A DNA stretch of 17,349 nucleotides. Origin: an uncultured Pseudomonadota bacterium. Lineage in GTDB: Bacteria; Pseudomonadota; Gammaproteobacteria; Burkholderiales; Usitatibacteraceae. A program made the translations under genes and the position numbers. Position 1 is the first letter of the stretch; each line of letters starts with the position of its first letter. Positions 7,121-12,549 of the stretch are shown one piece after another. The DNA lies in contig CALEJW010000049.1 of NCBI GenBank assembly GCA_937898635.1, positions 1 to 17,349 on the forward strand. Direction: 5' to 3'. Under the pieces are notes generated by a model. The model was not told where the DNA came from. It worked only from the letters and a program-made list of their open reading frames with translations, and did not search any database.

Positions 7121-8056
7121 ATGCCGGGAAAGCCTCCCGCCGTCTTCCTGCTGGGACCCACCGCGAGCGGCAAGACGGCGGTGTCCCTCGCCCTCGCGGC
7201 GCGCTTTCCCGTGGAGATCGTGAGCGTCGATTCCGCGCTCGTCTACCGCGGGATGGACATCGGGACGGCGAAGCCCGACGCGGCCACGCGGGCCGCCGTG
7301 CCGCACCACCTCGTCGACGTCGTCGATCCCGACGAGGCGTATTCCGCGGGGCGCTTCCGCGAGGACGCGCTGCGCGCGGCCGCCGCGATCGCCTCGCGCG
7401 GGCGCGTCCCGCTCTTCGTCGGCGGCACGATGCTCTACGAGCGCTCGCTCATGCGCGGGCTCGCGGCGCTGCCGTCCGCGGATCCCGCGTTGCGCGCGGC
7501 GATCGAGCGCGAGGCGCGCGAGCGGGGATGGCCGGCGCTGCACGCGGAGCTGGCCCGCGCGGATCCCGTCACCGCGGCCCGGCTCGACCCGAACGACGCC
7601 CAGCGCATCCAGCGCGCGCTCGAGGTGTTCCGCCTCGCGGGCCGTCCGCTCTCCGCGATCATTGCGGGCGAGGGACGCGCGGCGCCGCCTTTCGCGGCGC
7701 TCGCGATCGCCCTCGAGCCATCGGACCGCGCGGCGCTGCACCGGCGGATCGAGGCGCGCTTCCGCGCGATGCTCGAGGCCGGGCTGGTCGGGGAGGTGGA
7801 AGGATTGCGCGCGCGCTACGCGCTCGACGCGGGGCTGCCGTCGATGCGGGCCGTGGGCTACCGGCAGGTGTGGGAGACGCTCGAGGGCAAGGAGAGCGCG
7901 GCGACGCTCGCCGCGCGCGGGATCGCGGCGACGCGCCAGCTGGCGAAGCGCCAGCTCACGTGGCTGCGGGCGATGCGGGAGGTGGAGCGGTGGGACTGCC
8001 TGCGCCCCGGCCTCGAGGACGAGGTCGCGGGGCGCGTGGAAAGCTTCCTGGCCTGA
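7121..8056 (+). CDS. miaA: tRNA dimethylallyltransferase MiaA
   Basis: Transfers the dimethylallyl group from DMAPP to N6 of A37 in tRNAs reading UNN codons, the first step to ms2i6A. 311 aa, the normal size. Motifs: P-loop GPTASGKT (12-19), VDSALVYRGMDIGTAKP (36-52, with D37 the likely catalytic acid), PHHLVDVVDP (61-70), VGGTMLY (100-106), LPSADP (117-122), then the DPNDAQRIQRALEV helix and the AVGYRQVWETLEG and TRQLAKRQLTWLR blocks near the C-terminus. The usual aromatic residue after GGTMLY is Glu here (YERSL), a minor oddity. ATG 7121 gives the family N-terminus. The frame stays open far upstream through mutL, but that is a shadow frame. It lies 11 nt after mutL and converges on the dodecin gene with 7 bp between stops. 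Confidence 0.97.
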   Translation: MPGKPPAVFLLGPTASGKTAVSLALAARFPVEIVSVDSALVYRGMDIGTAKPDAATRAAVPHHLVDVVDPDEAYSAGRFREDALRAAAAIASRGRVPLFVGGTMLYERSLMRGLAALPSADPALRAAIEREARERGWPALHAELARADPVTAARLDPNDAQRIQRALEVFRLAGRPLSAIIAGEGRAAPPFAALAIALEPSDRAALHRRIEARFRAMLEAGLVGEVEGLRARYALDAGLPSMRAVGYRQVWETLEGKESAATLAARGIAATRQLAKRQLTWLRAMREVERWDCLRPGLEDEVAGRVESFLA

Positions 8057-8067
8057 GGCCGGCTCAG
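8053..8067. repeat. Inverted repeat spanning both stop codons of miaA and dodecin
   Basis: CTGAG-GCCGG-CTCAG: a perfect 5-bp inverted repeat with a 5-nt centre. The left arm contains the miaA TGA and the right arm contains the dodecin stop (TCA on the plus strand). It is placed like a bidirectional terminator, but there is no T-run on either strand, so termination activity is doubtful. Confidence 0.45.
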
Positions 8068-8306
8068 TCGTCGCCGTGGTACTTGAAGCTCACCTTGAGC
8101 TTCGCGCGGAAGACCAGCTTGCCGCTCTCGATCTTCACGTCGAGCTTGTCCACCTCGGCCACGCGGAGGTCGCGCAGGCTCTTCGACGCGGCCTTGATCG
8201 CGTTGGCGGCGGCGTCGGCGAACGAGGACGGGCTCGTGCCGACGATCTCGGTGATCTTGTAGACGGCCGGGACGGCGGCCCGCGCCTTCTTCGCTTTCTT
8301 GGCCAT
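8064..8306 (-). CDS. Dodecin-family protein
   Basis: 80 aa. Dodecins form dodecameric shells that bind and store flavins or related ligands in the cytosol. The core VYKITEIVGTSPSSFADAA (15-33), the AIKAASKSLRDLRVAEV helix (36-52) and the final strand KLKVSFKYHGDD (69-80) match the family. Two oddities: a basic N-terminal extension MAKKAKKARAAVP (four Lys, one Arg in 10 residues), and F29 where canonical dodecins have the flavin-stacking Trp (GTSPxSWEDAA). Flavin binding is therefore not assured. ATG 8306 is well supported by GGAGGAG about 6 nt upstream. It lies 39 nt downstream of xseA on the same strand, so it may be the last gene of that transcript. It converges on miaA. Confidence 0.9.
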   Translation of the reverse strand: MAKKAKKARAAVPAVYKITEIVGTSPSSFADAAANAIKAASKSLRDLRVAEVDKLDVKIESGKLVFRAKLKVSFKYHGDD

Positions 8307-8312
8307 GCTTTT

Positions 8313-8319
8313 CTCCTCC
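8313..8319 (-). promoter_or_regulatory. Strong ribosome binding site of the dodecin gene
   Basis: The minus strand reads GGAGGAG, 6 nt before the ATG at 8306. It is among the strongest Shine-Dalgarno sequences in the window and fixes the dodecin start. It suggests much higher translation than that of xseA just upstream, which has only AGGA. Confidence 0.75.
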
Positions 8320-8345
8320 GGAAGTTTGTCGGTGTGGCCGATCCA

Positions 8346-9686
8346 CTATACCCCCGGCGGGCGCGGCGCATCCACCGTGGCCGTGGCGCCGCCCTCGGCG
8401 AAGGTGAGGTCGAGGGCGTCGCCGCGCGAGAGCGTCGCGCCGGAGCGCACCACCGTCCCGTCGGCCGCGCGGACGATCGCGTAGCCGCGGGAGAGCACCT
8501 GCGCCGGGTCGAGGTGCGCGAGCGAGGAGGCCGCGCCCGCGAGCCGCAGGCGGCGTTCGCGCAGCGCTCGCGCCGCGCCTGCCGCGAGGCGGCCCGCGAG
8601 GCGGGCGAGCTCGCGCGAGGCGGGACCGGGGTCCGGCGCGCAACCGCGCAGGCGGGGCGCGAGGCCGCGAAGCGTCGCGGCGCGAAGGCCCGCCGCCTGG
8701 CGTGCCTGCAGGACCAGGCGGCGCGCGAGCGAGGCGAGCTCCGCGCGCCCGCGCGCGAGGCGTTCCGCGGGCGTGAGGAGGCGGCGCGCGCAGAGGTCCA
8801 GGCGCTGCGTCGCGGCGTCGAGGGCGCGGGTGGCCGCGCGGGCGAGGCGGGCGCGGGCACGGCCGAGCTGCAGGGAGAGCGCCTCCCGGTCCGGGCTCGC
8901 CGCGACCGCCGCGGCGGTGGGCGTGGCCGCGCGAAGGTCCGCCACGAAGTCCGCGATGGTGACGTCGGTCTCGTGGCCCACGCCGCTCACCACCGGGATG
9001 CGCGAGGCGGCGATGGCGCGCGCGACGACCTCCTCGTTGAACGCCCACAGGTCCTCGAGGCTGCCGCCGCCGCGCGCGACGATGAGCACGTCGCATTCGC
9101 CGCGCGCGTTGGCGGTCTCGATCGCGCGGGCCACCTGCGCCGCCGCGCCCTCGCCCTGGACCGGCGTGGGGTAGAGGATCACCGGCACCATCGGCGCGCG
9201 CCGCGCGAGCGTGGTGAGGATGTCGCGAAGCGCCGCGGCGGCGGGCGAGGTGACGAGGCCGATCGCGCGGGCGAAGGCGGGCAGGGGCCGGCGGCGCGAC
9301 TCGTCGAAGAGCCCCTCGGCGGCGAGCTTCGCCTTGAGCTTCTCGAAGGCCTCGAAGAGGGCTCCCAGCCCGGCGTGGCGCATCTGCTCCACCGCGAGCT
9401 GGTAGGCGCCCCGCGGCTCGTAGACGGTGACGCGAGCGCGCACTTCCACCTTCAGGCCGTTCTCCGGCCGGAAGTCGAGGTACTGGGCGCGGCCCTTGAA
9501 CATCGCGCAGTCGATCGCCGCGGACTCGTCCTTCAGCACGAAGTACCAGTGGCCGGAGCCGGCCTGGGTGGCGCGCGAGATCTCGCCCGTCACCCACACG
9601 AGGCCGAACTGGTTCTCGAGGAGCTGGCGCGAGCGCCGGTTCAGCTCGCTCACGGTGAGGGGTGCGCCGGCGGGGAGGGTGGCCAT
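8346..9686 (-). CDS. xseA: Exodeoxyribonuclease VII large subunit XseA
   Basis: 446 aa. With XseB it forms exonuclease VII, which degrades single-stranded DNA from both ends to oligonucleotides. The N-terminal OB-fold (about 8-105) begins LTVSELNRRSRQLLENQFGLVWVTGE-like and contains GHWYFVLKD (45-53) and the AMFKG segment. The catalytic domain (about 128-440) has GLVTSPAAAALRDI (143-156), GGGSLEDLWAFN (206-217), GVGHETDVTIADF (235-247) and RAATPTAAA (252-260). The C-terminal part is Ala/Arg-rich and helical, followed by the conserved SRGYAIVR motif. ATG 9686 has AGGA about 8 nt upstream. xseB is not in the window. A good promoter lies at 9907-9935, implying a leader of about 210 nt. The dodecin gene follows 39 nt later. 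Confidence 0.97.
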   Translation of the reverse strand: MATLPAGAPLTVSELNRRSRQLLENQFGLVWVTGEISRATQAGSGHWYFVLKDESAAIDCAMFKGRAQYLDFRPENGLKVEVRARVTVYEPRGAYQLAVEQMRHAGLGALFEAFEKLKAKLAAEGLFDESRRRPLPAFARAIGLVTSPAAAALRDILTTLARRAPMVPVILYPTPVQGEGAAAQVARAIETANARGECDVLIVARGGGSLEDLWAFNEEVVARAIAASRIPVVSGVGHETDVTIADFVADLRAATPTAAAVAASPDREALSLQLGRARARLARAATRALDAATQRLDLCARRLLTPAERLARGRAELASLARRLVLQARQAAGLRAATLRGLAPRLRGCAPDPGPASRELARLAGRLAAGAARALRERRLRLAGAASSLAHLDPAQVLSRGYAIVRAADGTVVRSGATLSRGDALDLTFAEGGATATVDAPRPPGV

Positions 9687-9731
9687 GGACCGAATCCTAG
9701 GCCCATTTCCGGGAAATCCGGCGCGCGCCCC

Positions 9732-9751
9732 GTCCGGAAAAGTGCCCGGAC
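9732..9751 (-). repeat. Hairpin in the presumed xseA leader
   Basis: GTCCGG and CCGGAC form a perfect 6-bp stem around an 8-nt loop. It lies 46-65 nt before the xseA ATG, within the leader expected from the promoter at 9907-9935. A second near-hairpin lies upstream at about 9755-9772 (CTTTCCC-TCTT-GGGGAAG on the minus strand, one G-U pair), and a palindrome ATTTCC-G-GGAAAT lies downstream at 9705-9717. No T-run follows, so it is not an intrinsic terminator. Confidence 0.45.
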
Positions 9752-9763
9752 AGCCTTCCCCAA

Positions 9764-9798
9764 GAGGGAAAGCGGGGTTCTCCCGGAGGGAAATCGGG
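9764..9798. repeat. 13-bp direct repeat pair, 22-bp period
   Basis: GAGGGAAAGCGGG at 9764-9776 and GAGGGAAATCGGG at 9786-9798 match at 12 of 13 positions. The 22-bp period is about two helical turns, so a protein could bind both copies on one DNA face. They lie about 110-140 bp downstream of the minus-strand promoter in the xseA leader. Confidence 0.5.
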
Positions 9799-9906
9799 CC
9801 CTCGCGGGAGGGGCTCTATCCACCGTCACGGGGCGGTCATCGCGCTGAAATGCGCCCTCGCGCCCCGCACCCCCCCTTGACAGGCGAAAAAAACTCCAAG
9901 TGTTTG

Positions 9907-9935
9907 ATTATCCTGGGATAAGCCTTGGCGCTCAA
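9907..9935 (-). promoter_or_regulatory. Sigma-70-type promoter, minus strand (towards xseA), within palindromes
   Basis: On the minus strand, -35 TTGAGC (9930-9935), a 17-bp spacer, and -10 GATAAT (9907-9912, five of six consensus). T-runs just upstream on the same strand (9950-9957, and 9934-9939 overlapping the -35) resemble an UP element. Both boxes sit in inverted repeats: TTATCC-TG-GGATAA (9908-9921) covers the -10, and CGCTCA-AAAAA-TGAGCG (9929-9945) covers the -35. Repressor or activator binding at these symmetric sites is an inference. Transcription would start near 9900, giving xseA a leader of about 210 nt. Confidence 0.6.
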
Positions 9936-9949
9936 AAAATGAGCGGAGG

Positions 9950-9972
9950 AAAAAAAAGCCTTATGTGAAGGC
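9950..9972 (-). terminator. Terminator-like hairpin with T8, minus strand
   Basis: The minus strand reads GCCTT-CACAT-AAGGC followed directly by eight T (plus-strand A-run 9950-9957). The stem is only 5 bp but the T-tract is clean. It lies just upstream of the xseA promoter and would stop leftward transcripts arriving from the 9973-10272 interval or from antisense of exbB. No minus-strand gene was recognised there, so the transcript it ends is unknown. Confidence 0.5.
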
Positions 9973-10007
9973 CACTTGCCGATGCCCCCCGCGAAGCGCC
10001 CACAGGC

Positions 10008-10030
10008 TTATCCACAGGCTCTGTGGATGA
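10008..10030. promoter_or_regulatory. Perfect DnaA-box 9-mer paired with an inverted near-copy
   Basis: TTATCCACA at 10008-10016 is identical to the E. coli R1/R4 consensus. TCATCCACA lies on the opposite strand at 10022-10030 (8 of 9). With the shared flanking G, the arms form a 10-bp inverted repeat (one mismatch) around GCT. CACAGGCT is also repeated directly at 10001-10008 and 10013-10020. Weaker matches are CCATCCACA (minus, 10181-10189) and CTATCCACC (plus, 9816-9824). Confidence 0.55.
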
Positions 10031-10084
10031 TTCGACACACCCTCGCCATGCGCCTGTCGCGCTCCGGTGACACGCGAGAATCGA

Positions 10085-10120
10085 CGCGACTTTCCGGGCG
10101 ATTTCGGCCGCAAAGTCGCG
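10085..10120. repeat. 9-bp perfect inverted repeat with 18-bp centre
   Basis: CGCGACTTT at 10085-10093 and AAAGTCGCG at 10112-10120. It lies in non-coding DNA between the DnaA-box pair and exbB, so no protein constraint explains it. It could be an operator for a dimeric or two-turn regulator, or a stem in an RNA from either strand. No T-run follows on either strand. Confidence 0.5.
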
Positions 10121-10211
10121 CCGTTGCTCGATCCGCGGCCGGCGGGCCCGAACGCACTTAAAGTGATGCTCGAACGCTCTTGTGGATGGCGGGCTCCACG
10201 GGCACTAGGGC

Positions 10212-10240
10212 TTGTGGAACCCGTGGCGGCGGGCGAAAAT
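10212..10240 (+). promoter_or_regulatory. Weak candidate promoter for exbB
   Basis: TTGTGG (10212-10217), 17-bp spacer, GAAAAT (10235-10240; four of six consensus). Initiation near 10247 would leave a leader of about 26 nt containing the ribosome site. The CTTGTGGA element also occurs at 10179-10186, 32 bp upstream. This is the best match I found but not strong. Confidence 0.3.
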
Positions 10241-10257
10241 GCCGTGCGATTTCCCGC

Positions 10258-10268
10258 GGAGGACCTCC
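10258..10268 (+). promoter_or_regulatory. exbB ribosome binding site within a palindrome
   Basis: GGAGGACCTCC contains the Shine-Dalgarno GGAGGA 9 nt before GTG 10273 and is self-complementary, so the site could pair with the following CCTCC (stem GGAG/CTCC, loop GAC) or between transcripts. It decides the GTG start of exbB over the upstream ATG at 10180. Confidence 0.6.
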
Positions 10269-10272
10269 AAGC

Positions 10273-10881
10273 GTGCTGTCGATCATCGAAGCGGCCGGCT
10301 GGCCGATCTGGTTCATCATCTTCACCTCCGTCGTCGCGCTCGCCATCATCATCGAGAGATTCTGGTCGCTGCGCACCCCGCTCGTCGCGCCGCGCGACCT
10401 CCTGGCCGCGACGATCCGCGAGTACCAGGCCAAGGGCGTCACGCAGGATCTCCTGAACCGCCTGCACCACGGCCCCCTCATCGGGCGGATCTTCGCCGCG
10501 GCGCTCGTGAACGAGAAGAGCCCGCGCGAGGTGATCAAGGACGCGATCGAGGACTCGGGCCGCGCGGTCGCCCTGGAGCTCGAGCGCTTCCTCAACACCC
10601 TCGGCACCGTCGCCACGGTGTCCACGCTGCTGGGGCTCTTCGGCACGATCGTCGGCATGATCGAGATCTTCGGCTCGCAGACGCCCTCCGGGGGCAATCC
10701 CGCGCAGCTCGCCCACGGCATCTCGGTGGCGCTCTACAACACGCTCTTCGGCATCGGCGTGGCCATCCCGGCGGTGATCTTCTACCGCCACTTCCGCAAC
10801 CGGGTGGACGTGCTCGTGGTCGAGATGGAAGGCCAGGCGGTGAAGCTCGCCGAGATCCTGCGGGGCGAACGGCGCGCATGA
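10273..10881 (+). CDS. exbB: MotA/TolQ/ExbB-family proton channel protein ExbB
   Basis: 202 aa inner-membrane protein. With ExbD it forms a proton-driven motor that energises an envelope partner (TonB, or a TolA-like protein). Three membrane segments fit the family: about 8-33 (GWPIWFIIFTSVVALAIIIE), about 110-135 (the TLGTVATVSTLLGLFGTIVGM region) and about 155-178 (ALYNTLFGIGVAIPAVIFY), with a cytoplasmic loop between the first two. GTG 10273 is chosen for the GGAGGA 9 nt upstream and because the protein then starts directly at the first membrane segment. Its TGA overlaps the exbD ATG (ATGA), indicating translational coupling. No tonB, tolA, tolB or pal lies in the window, so the partner is unknown. 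The downstream lpxK and kdsB suggest an envelope/LPS role, by inference only. Confidence 0.93.
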   Translation: MLSIIEAAGWPIWFIIFTSVVALAIIIERFWSLRTPLVAPRDLLAATIREYQAKGVTQDLLNRLHHGPLIGRIFAAALVNEKSPREVIKDAIEDSGRAVALELERFLNTLGTVATVSTLLGLFGTIVGMIEIFGSQTPSGGNPAQLAHGISVALYNTLFGIGVAIPAVIFYRHFRNRVDVLVVEMEGQAVKLAEILRGERRA

Positions 10882-11294
10882 ACTTCCGCCGGGGCAGGGC
10901 GCGCGAGGAGCCGGAGATCAACCTGATCCCCCTGATCGACATCCTCATCGTCGTCCTGATCTTCCTCTTCCTCACCACCACCTACAGCCGCTTCGCGGAG
11001 CTGCAGATCAACCTGCCGGAGTCCGCGGCCGACAAGTCGCCGGACCGGCCCCAGGTGCTCGCGGTGGCGGTGGACGCCAACGGCCGCTACGCGATCAACG
11101 GCACCGCGGTCGCCTACGACAACCCGGCCGGGCTCGCGAGCCGCCTGCAGGACGCCGCGAAGGGCGCGAAGGAGCCCGTCGTCGCGATCAGCGCCGACGC
11201 CGCCGCGACGCACCAGTCTGTGGTGAACGTGATGGAAGCGGCGCGCATCGCCGGCTACAACCACATCTCCTTCACCACCCAGACCCGCAAGTAG
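10878..11294 (+). CDS. exbD: Biopolymer transport protein ExbD/TolR
   Basis: 138 aa. It has a short basic cytoplasmic start (MNFRRGRAREEPE), one membrane helix (EINLIPLIDILIVVLIFLFL, about 13-32) and a periplasmic domain that ends TRK. D21 in LIPLIDI is the conserved membrane aspartate that carries protons in this family (equivalent to ExbD D25 and TolR D23 of E. coli). The start overlaps the exbB stop by 4 nt. The periplasmic part (VDANGRYAINGTAV near 59-72, and the SADAAATHQSVVNVM segment near 103-117) is typical of ExbD/TolR. lpxK follows after 28 nt with its own Shine-Dalgarno, so the genes are probably co-transcribed. ExbD versus TolR cannot be separated from sequence alone. Confidence 0.94.
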   Translation: MNFRRGRAREEPEINLIPLIDILIVVLIFLFLTTTYSRFAELQINLPESAADKSPDRPQVLAVAVDANGRYAINGTAVAYDNPAGLASRLQDAAKGAKEPVVAISADAAATHQSVVNVMEAARIAGYNHISFTTQTRK

Positions 11295-11322
11295 GGCCGG
11301 ACGGGGCCCGGAGAACCGAGGA

Positions 11323-12351
11323 ATGCGCGCCTGGCTCGAGGGGGAATGGCAGCGCCTCGGCGGCGGAGCGCTCGTCTTCCTGCCGCTCGCGCTCGCCTTC
11401 CGGCTCCTGGTCGCCCTGCGCCGCGCGCTCTACCGCGCCCGGCTCCTCCCGGCCTGGAAGGCGCCGGTGCCCGTGATCGTGGTCGGCAACATCACCGCCG
11501 GCGGCACCGGCAAGACCCCGCTCGTCATCGCGATCGTCGAGGCACTGCGCCTGGCGGGGCGCCGCCCCGGCGTGGTCTCGCGCGGCTACGGCCGCGTGCC
11601 GCCCACGGACGCCGATCCGCACGGCGTGGTCCGCGTCCTGCCGGGCGTGGCCACGCCGGAGCACTTCGGCGACGAGCCGGTGCTCATCGCGCGGCGCACG
11701 GGCGTGCCGGTGTACCTCTCGCCCGACCGGCCGGCGGCCGCGCGCGCGCTCCTCGCGGCCCACCCGGAGACCGACGTCCTGGTGAGCGACGACGGGCTGC
11801 AGCACTACGCCCTCGCGCGGGACGTCGAGATCGCCGTGGTCGACGGGGAGCGCGGGTTCGGCAACGGCCTGCCGCTGCCCTCGGGGCCGCTTCGCGAGCC
11901 CGTGTCGCGCCTGCGCGAGGTGGACGCGGCGGTGGTGAACGGCGGCCATTCCGACCTCGTGCCCGCGCCCCGGCAATTCGCGATGCGCCTGGCCGGCGAG
12001 CGGTTCGTCTCGTTCGCGGGCGAGGAGCTCGCCCCCGCGGAATTCGCCGCCGCGAGCCGCGGCCGGCGCGTCGCGGCGGTGGCGGGCATCGGCCACCCGG
12101 ATCGCTTCTTCGCGCACCTCGCGCGGCTGGGCGTGGCGGCCGAGCGCCACGCGTTCGCCGACCACCACCACTTCCAGCCGCAGGAGCTGCGCCTGCCGGG
12201 CCGCGAGCTCGTCGTCATGACCGAGAAGGATGCCGTAAAATGCGCGGCATTCGCGGATGCGCGGATGTGGTTCCTTCGCGTCGAGGCGGCGCTGCCGCCG
12301 GAGTTCGACGCCTTCCTCCTCGAACGCCTCGCCGCCGGAAGACGCCCCTGA
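11323..12351 (+). CDS. lpxK: Tetraacyldisaccharide 4'-kinase LpxK
   Basis: 342 aa, normal length. It phosphorylates the 4' position of the lipid A disaccharide, producing lipid IVA, at the cytoplasmic face of the inner membrane. The N-terminal hydrophobic/amphipathic helix (about 13-33, LGGGALVFLPLALAFRLLVA) is followed by the P-loop GNITAGGTGKTP (55-66), the VSRGYGR motif, LVSDDGLQHY (from about 154, with D156, D157 and H161), the VDGERGFGNG segment and the PSGPLREP motif. The C-terminal half includes the FADHHHF motif and MTEKDAVKC. ATG 11323 has GGAG 9 nt upstream. The stop TGA overlaps the next ATG (TGATG), indicating translational coupling to the Trm112-family gene. MsbA, its usual neighbour in gammaproteobacteria, is not here. 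Confidence 0.97.
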   Translation: MRAWLEGEWQRLGGGALVFLPLALAFRLLVALRRALYRARLLPAWKAPVPVIVVGNITAGGTGKTPLVIAIVEALRLAGRRPGVVSRGYGRVPPTDADPHGVVRVLPGVATPEHFGDEPVLIARRTGVPVYLSPDRPAAARALLAAHPETDVLVSDDGLQHYALARDVEIAVVDGERGFGNGLPLPSGPLREPVSRLREVDAAVVNGGHSDLVPAPRQFAMRLAGERFVSFAGEELAPAEFAAASRGRRVAAVAGIGHPDRFFAHLARLGVAAERHAFADHHHFQPQELRLPGRELVVMTEKDAVKCAAFADARMWFLRVEAALPPEFDAFLLERLAAGRRP

Positions 12352-12530
12352 TGGATCCGAAGCTCCTCGAAATCCTCGTCTGCCCCATCTGCAAGGGTCC
12401 GCTCGTGCATCGCCGCGAGGCGCACGAGCTCGTCTGCCGCGCCGACCGGCTCGCCTTCCCGGTGCGCGACGACATCCCGGTCATGCTCGAGGAGGAGGCG
12501 AGGAAGCTCCCGCCCGACGAGGAAGCCTGA
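12351..12530 (+). CDS. Trm112/YcaR-family small protein
   Basis: 59 aa, close to E. coli YcaR (MDHRLLEIIACPVC...). It begins MDPKLLEILVCPICKGPL with the CPxC pair, continues to ELVCRADRLAFPVRDDIPVML, and ends in an acidic tail EEEARKLPPDEEA. Three cysteines are present (C11, C14, and one in ELVC), so a full four-Cys zinc site is not visible, as in other bacterial members. The eukaryotic family member activates RNA and protein methyltransferases; the bacterial role is not established. It overlaps the lpxK stop by 1 nt and is followed by kdsB after 19 nt, the conserved lpxK-ycaR-kdsB order. Confidence 0.92.
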   Translation: MDPKLLEILVCPICKGPLVHRREAHELVCRADRLAFPVRDDIPVMLEEEARKLPPDEEA

Positions 12531-12549
12531 GGCGCGCGGGAGGCCCGCC

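Larger units (their letters stand above)
9687..10272. other. 586-bp non-coding divergent control region between xseA and exbB
   Basis: No convincing gene lies here: open frames in it either extend from exbB or xseA shadows or match no family I recognise. Contents from left to right: an IR ATTTCC-G-GGAAAT (9705-9717), a hairpin (9732-9751), a 13-bp direct repeat pair (9764-9798), an AT-rich core (about 9877-9966) with A-runs of 7, 6 and 8, a minus-strand promoter (9907-9935), a minus-strand terminator-like hairpin (9950-9972), a DnaA-box pair (10008-10030), a 9-bp IR (10085-10120), CACTT-A-AAGTG (10155-10165), an IR CCACGGG/CCCGTGG (10196-10202, 10220-10226), and a weak plus-strand promoter and ribosome site for exbB. 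It drives xseA leftwards and exbB rightwards, but its density of symmetric elements exceeds what that needs. Confidence 0.7.

Noticed and set aside
5192..8056. 954-codon plus-strand frame suggesting a huge protein fused to MiaA
   Set aside because: Only the last 311 residues are MiaA; the upstream part is the shadow frame of mutL, Arg/Gly/Ala-rich, with no family motif.
7662..9848. 728-codon plus-strand frame opposite dodecin and xseA
   Set aside because: Antisense to genes with clear motifs; Arg/Ala/Gly-rich without a domain.
9877..9911. TTGACA at 9877-9882 as a plus-strand promoter
   Set aside because: Perfect -35 hexamer, but no acceptable -10 at 15-19 bp (GTGTTT/TGTTTG). The nearest TATAAT-like sequence is more than 22 bp away and belongs to the minus-strand promoter.
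9687..10272. Replication origin (oriC) in the xseA-exbB gap
   Set aside because: There is one perfect DnaA box and an AT-rich tract, but few boxes overall and none of the genes that usually flank oriC. Kept only as a DnaA-site finding.
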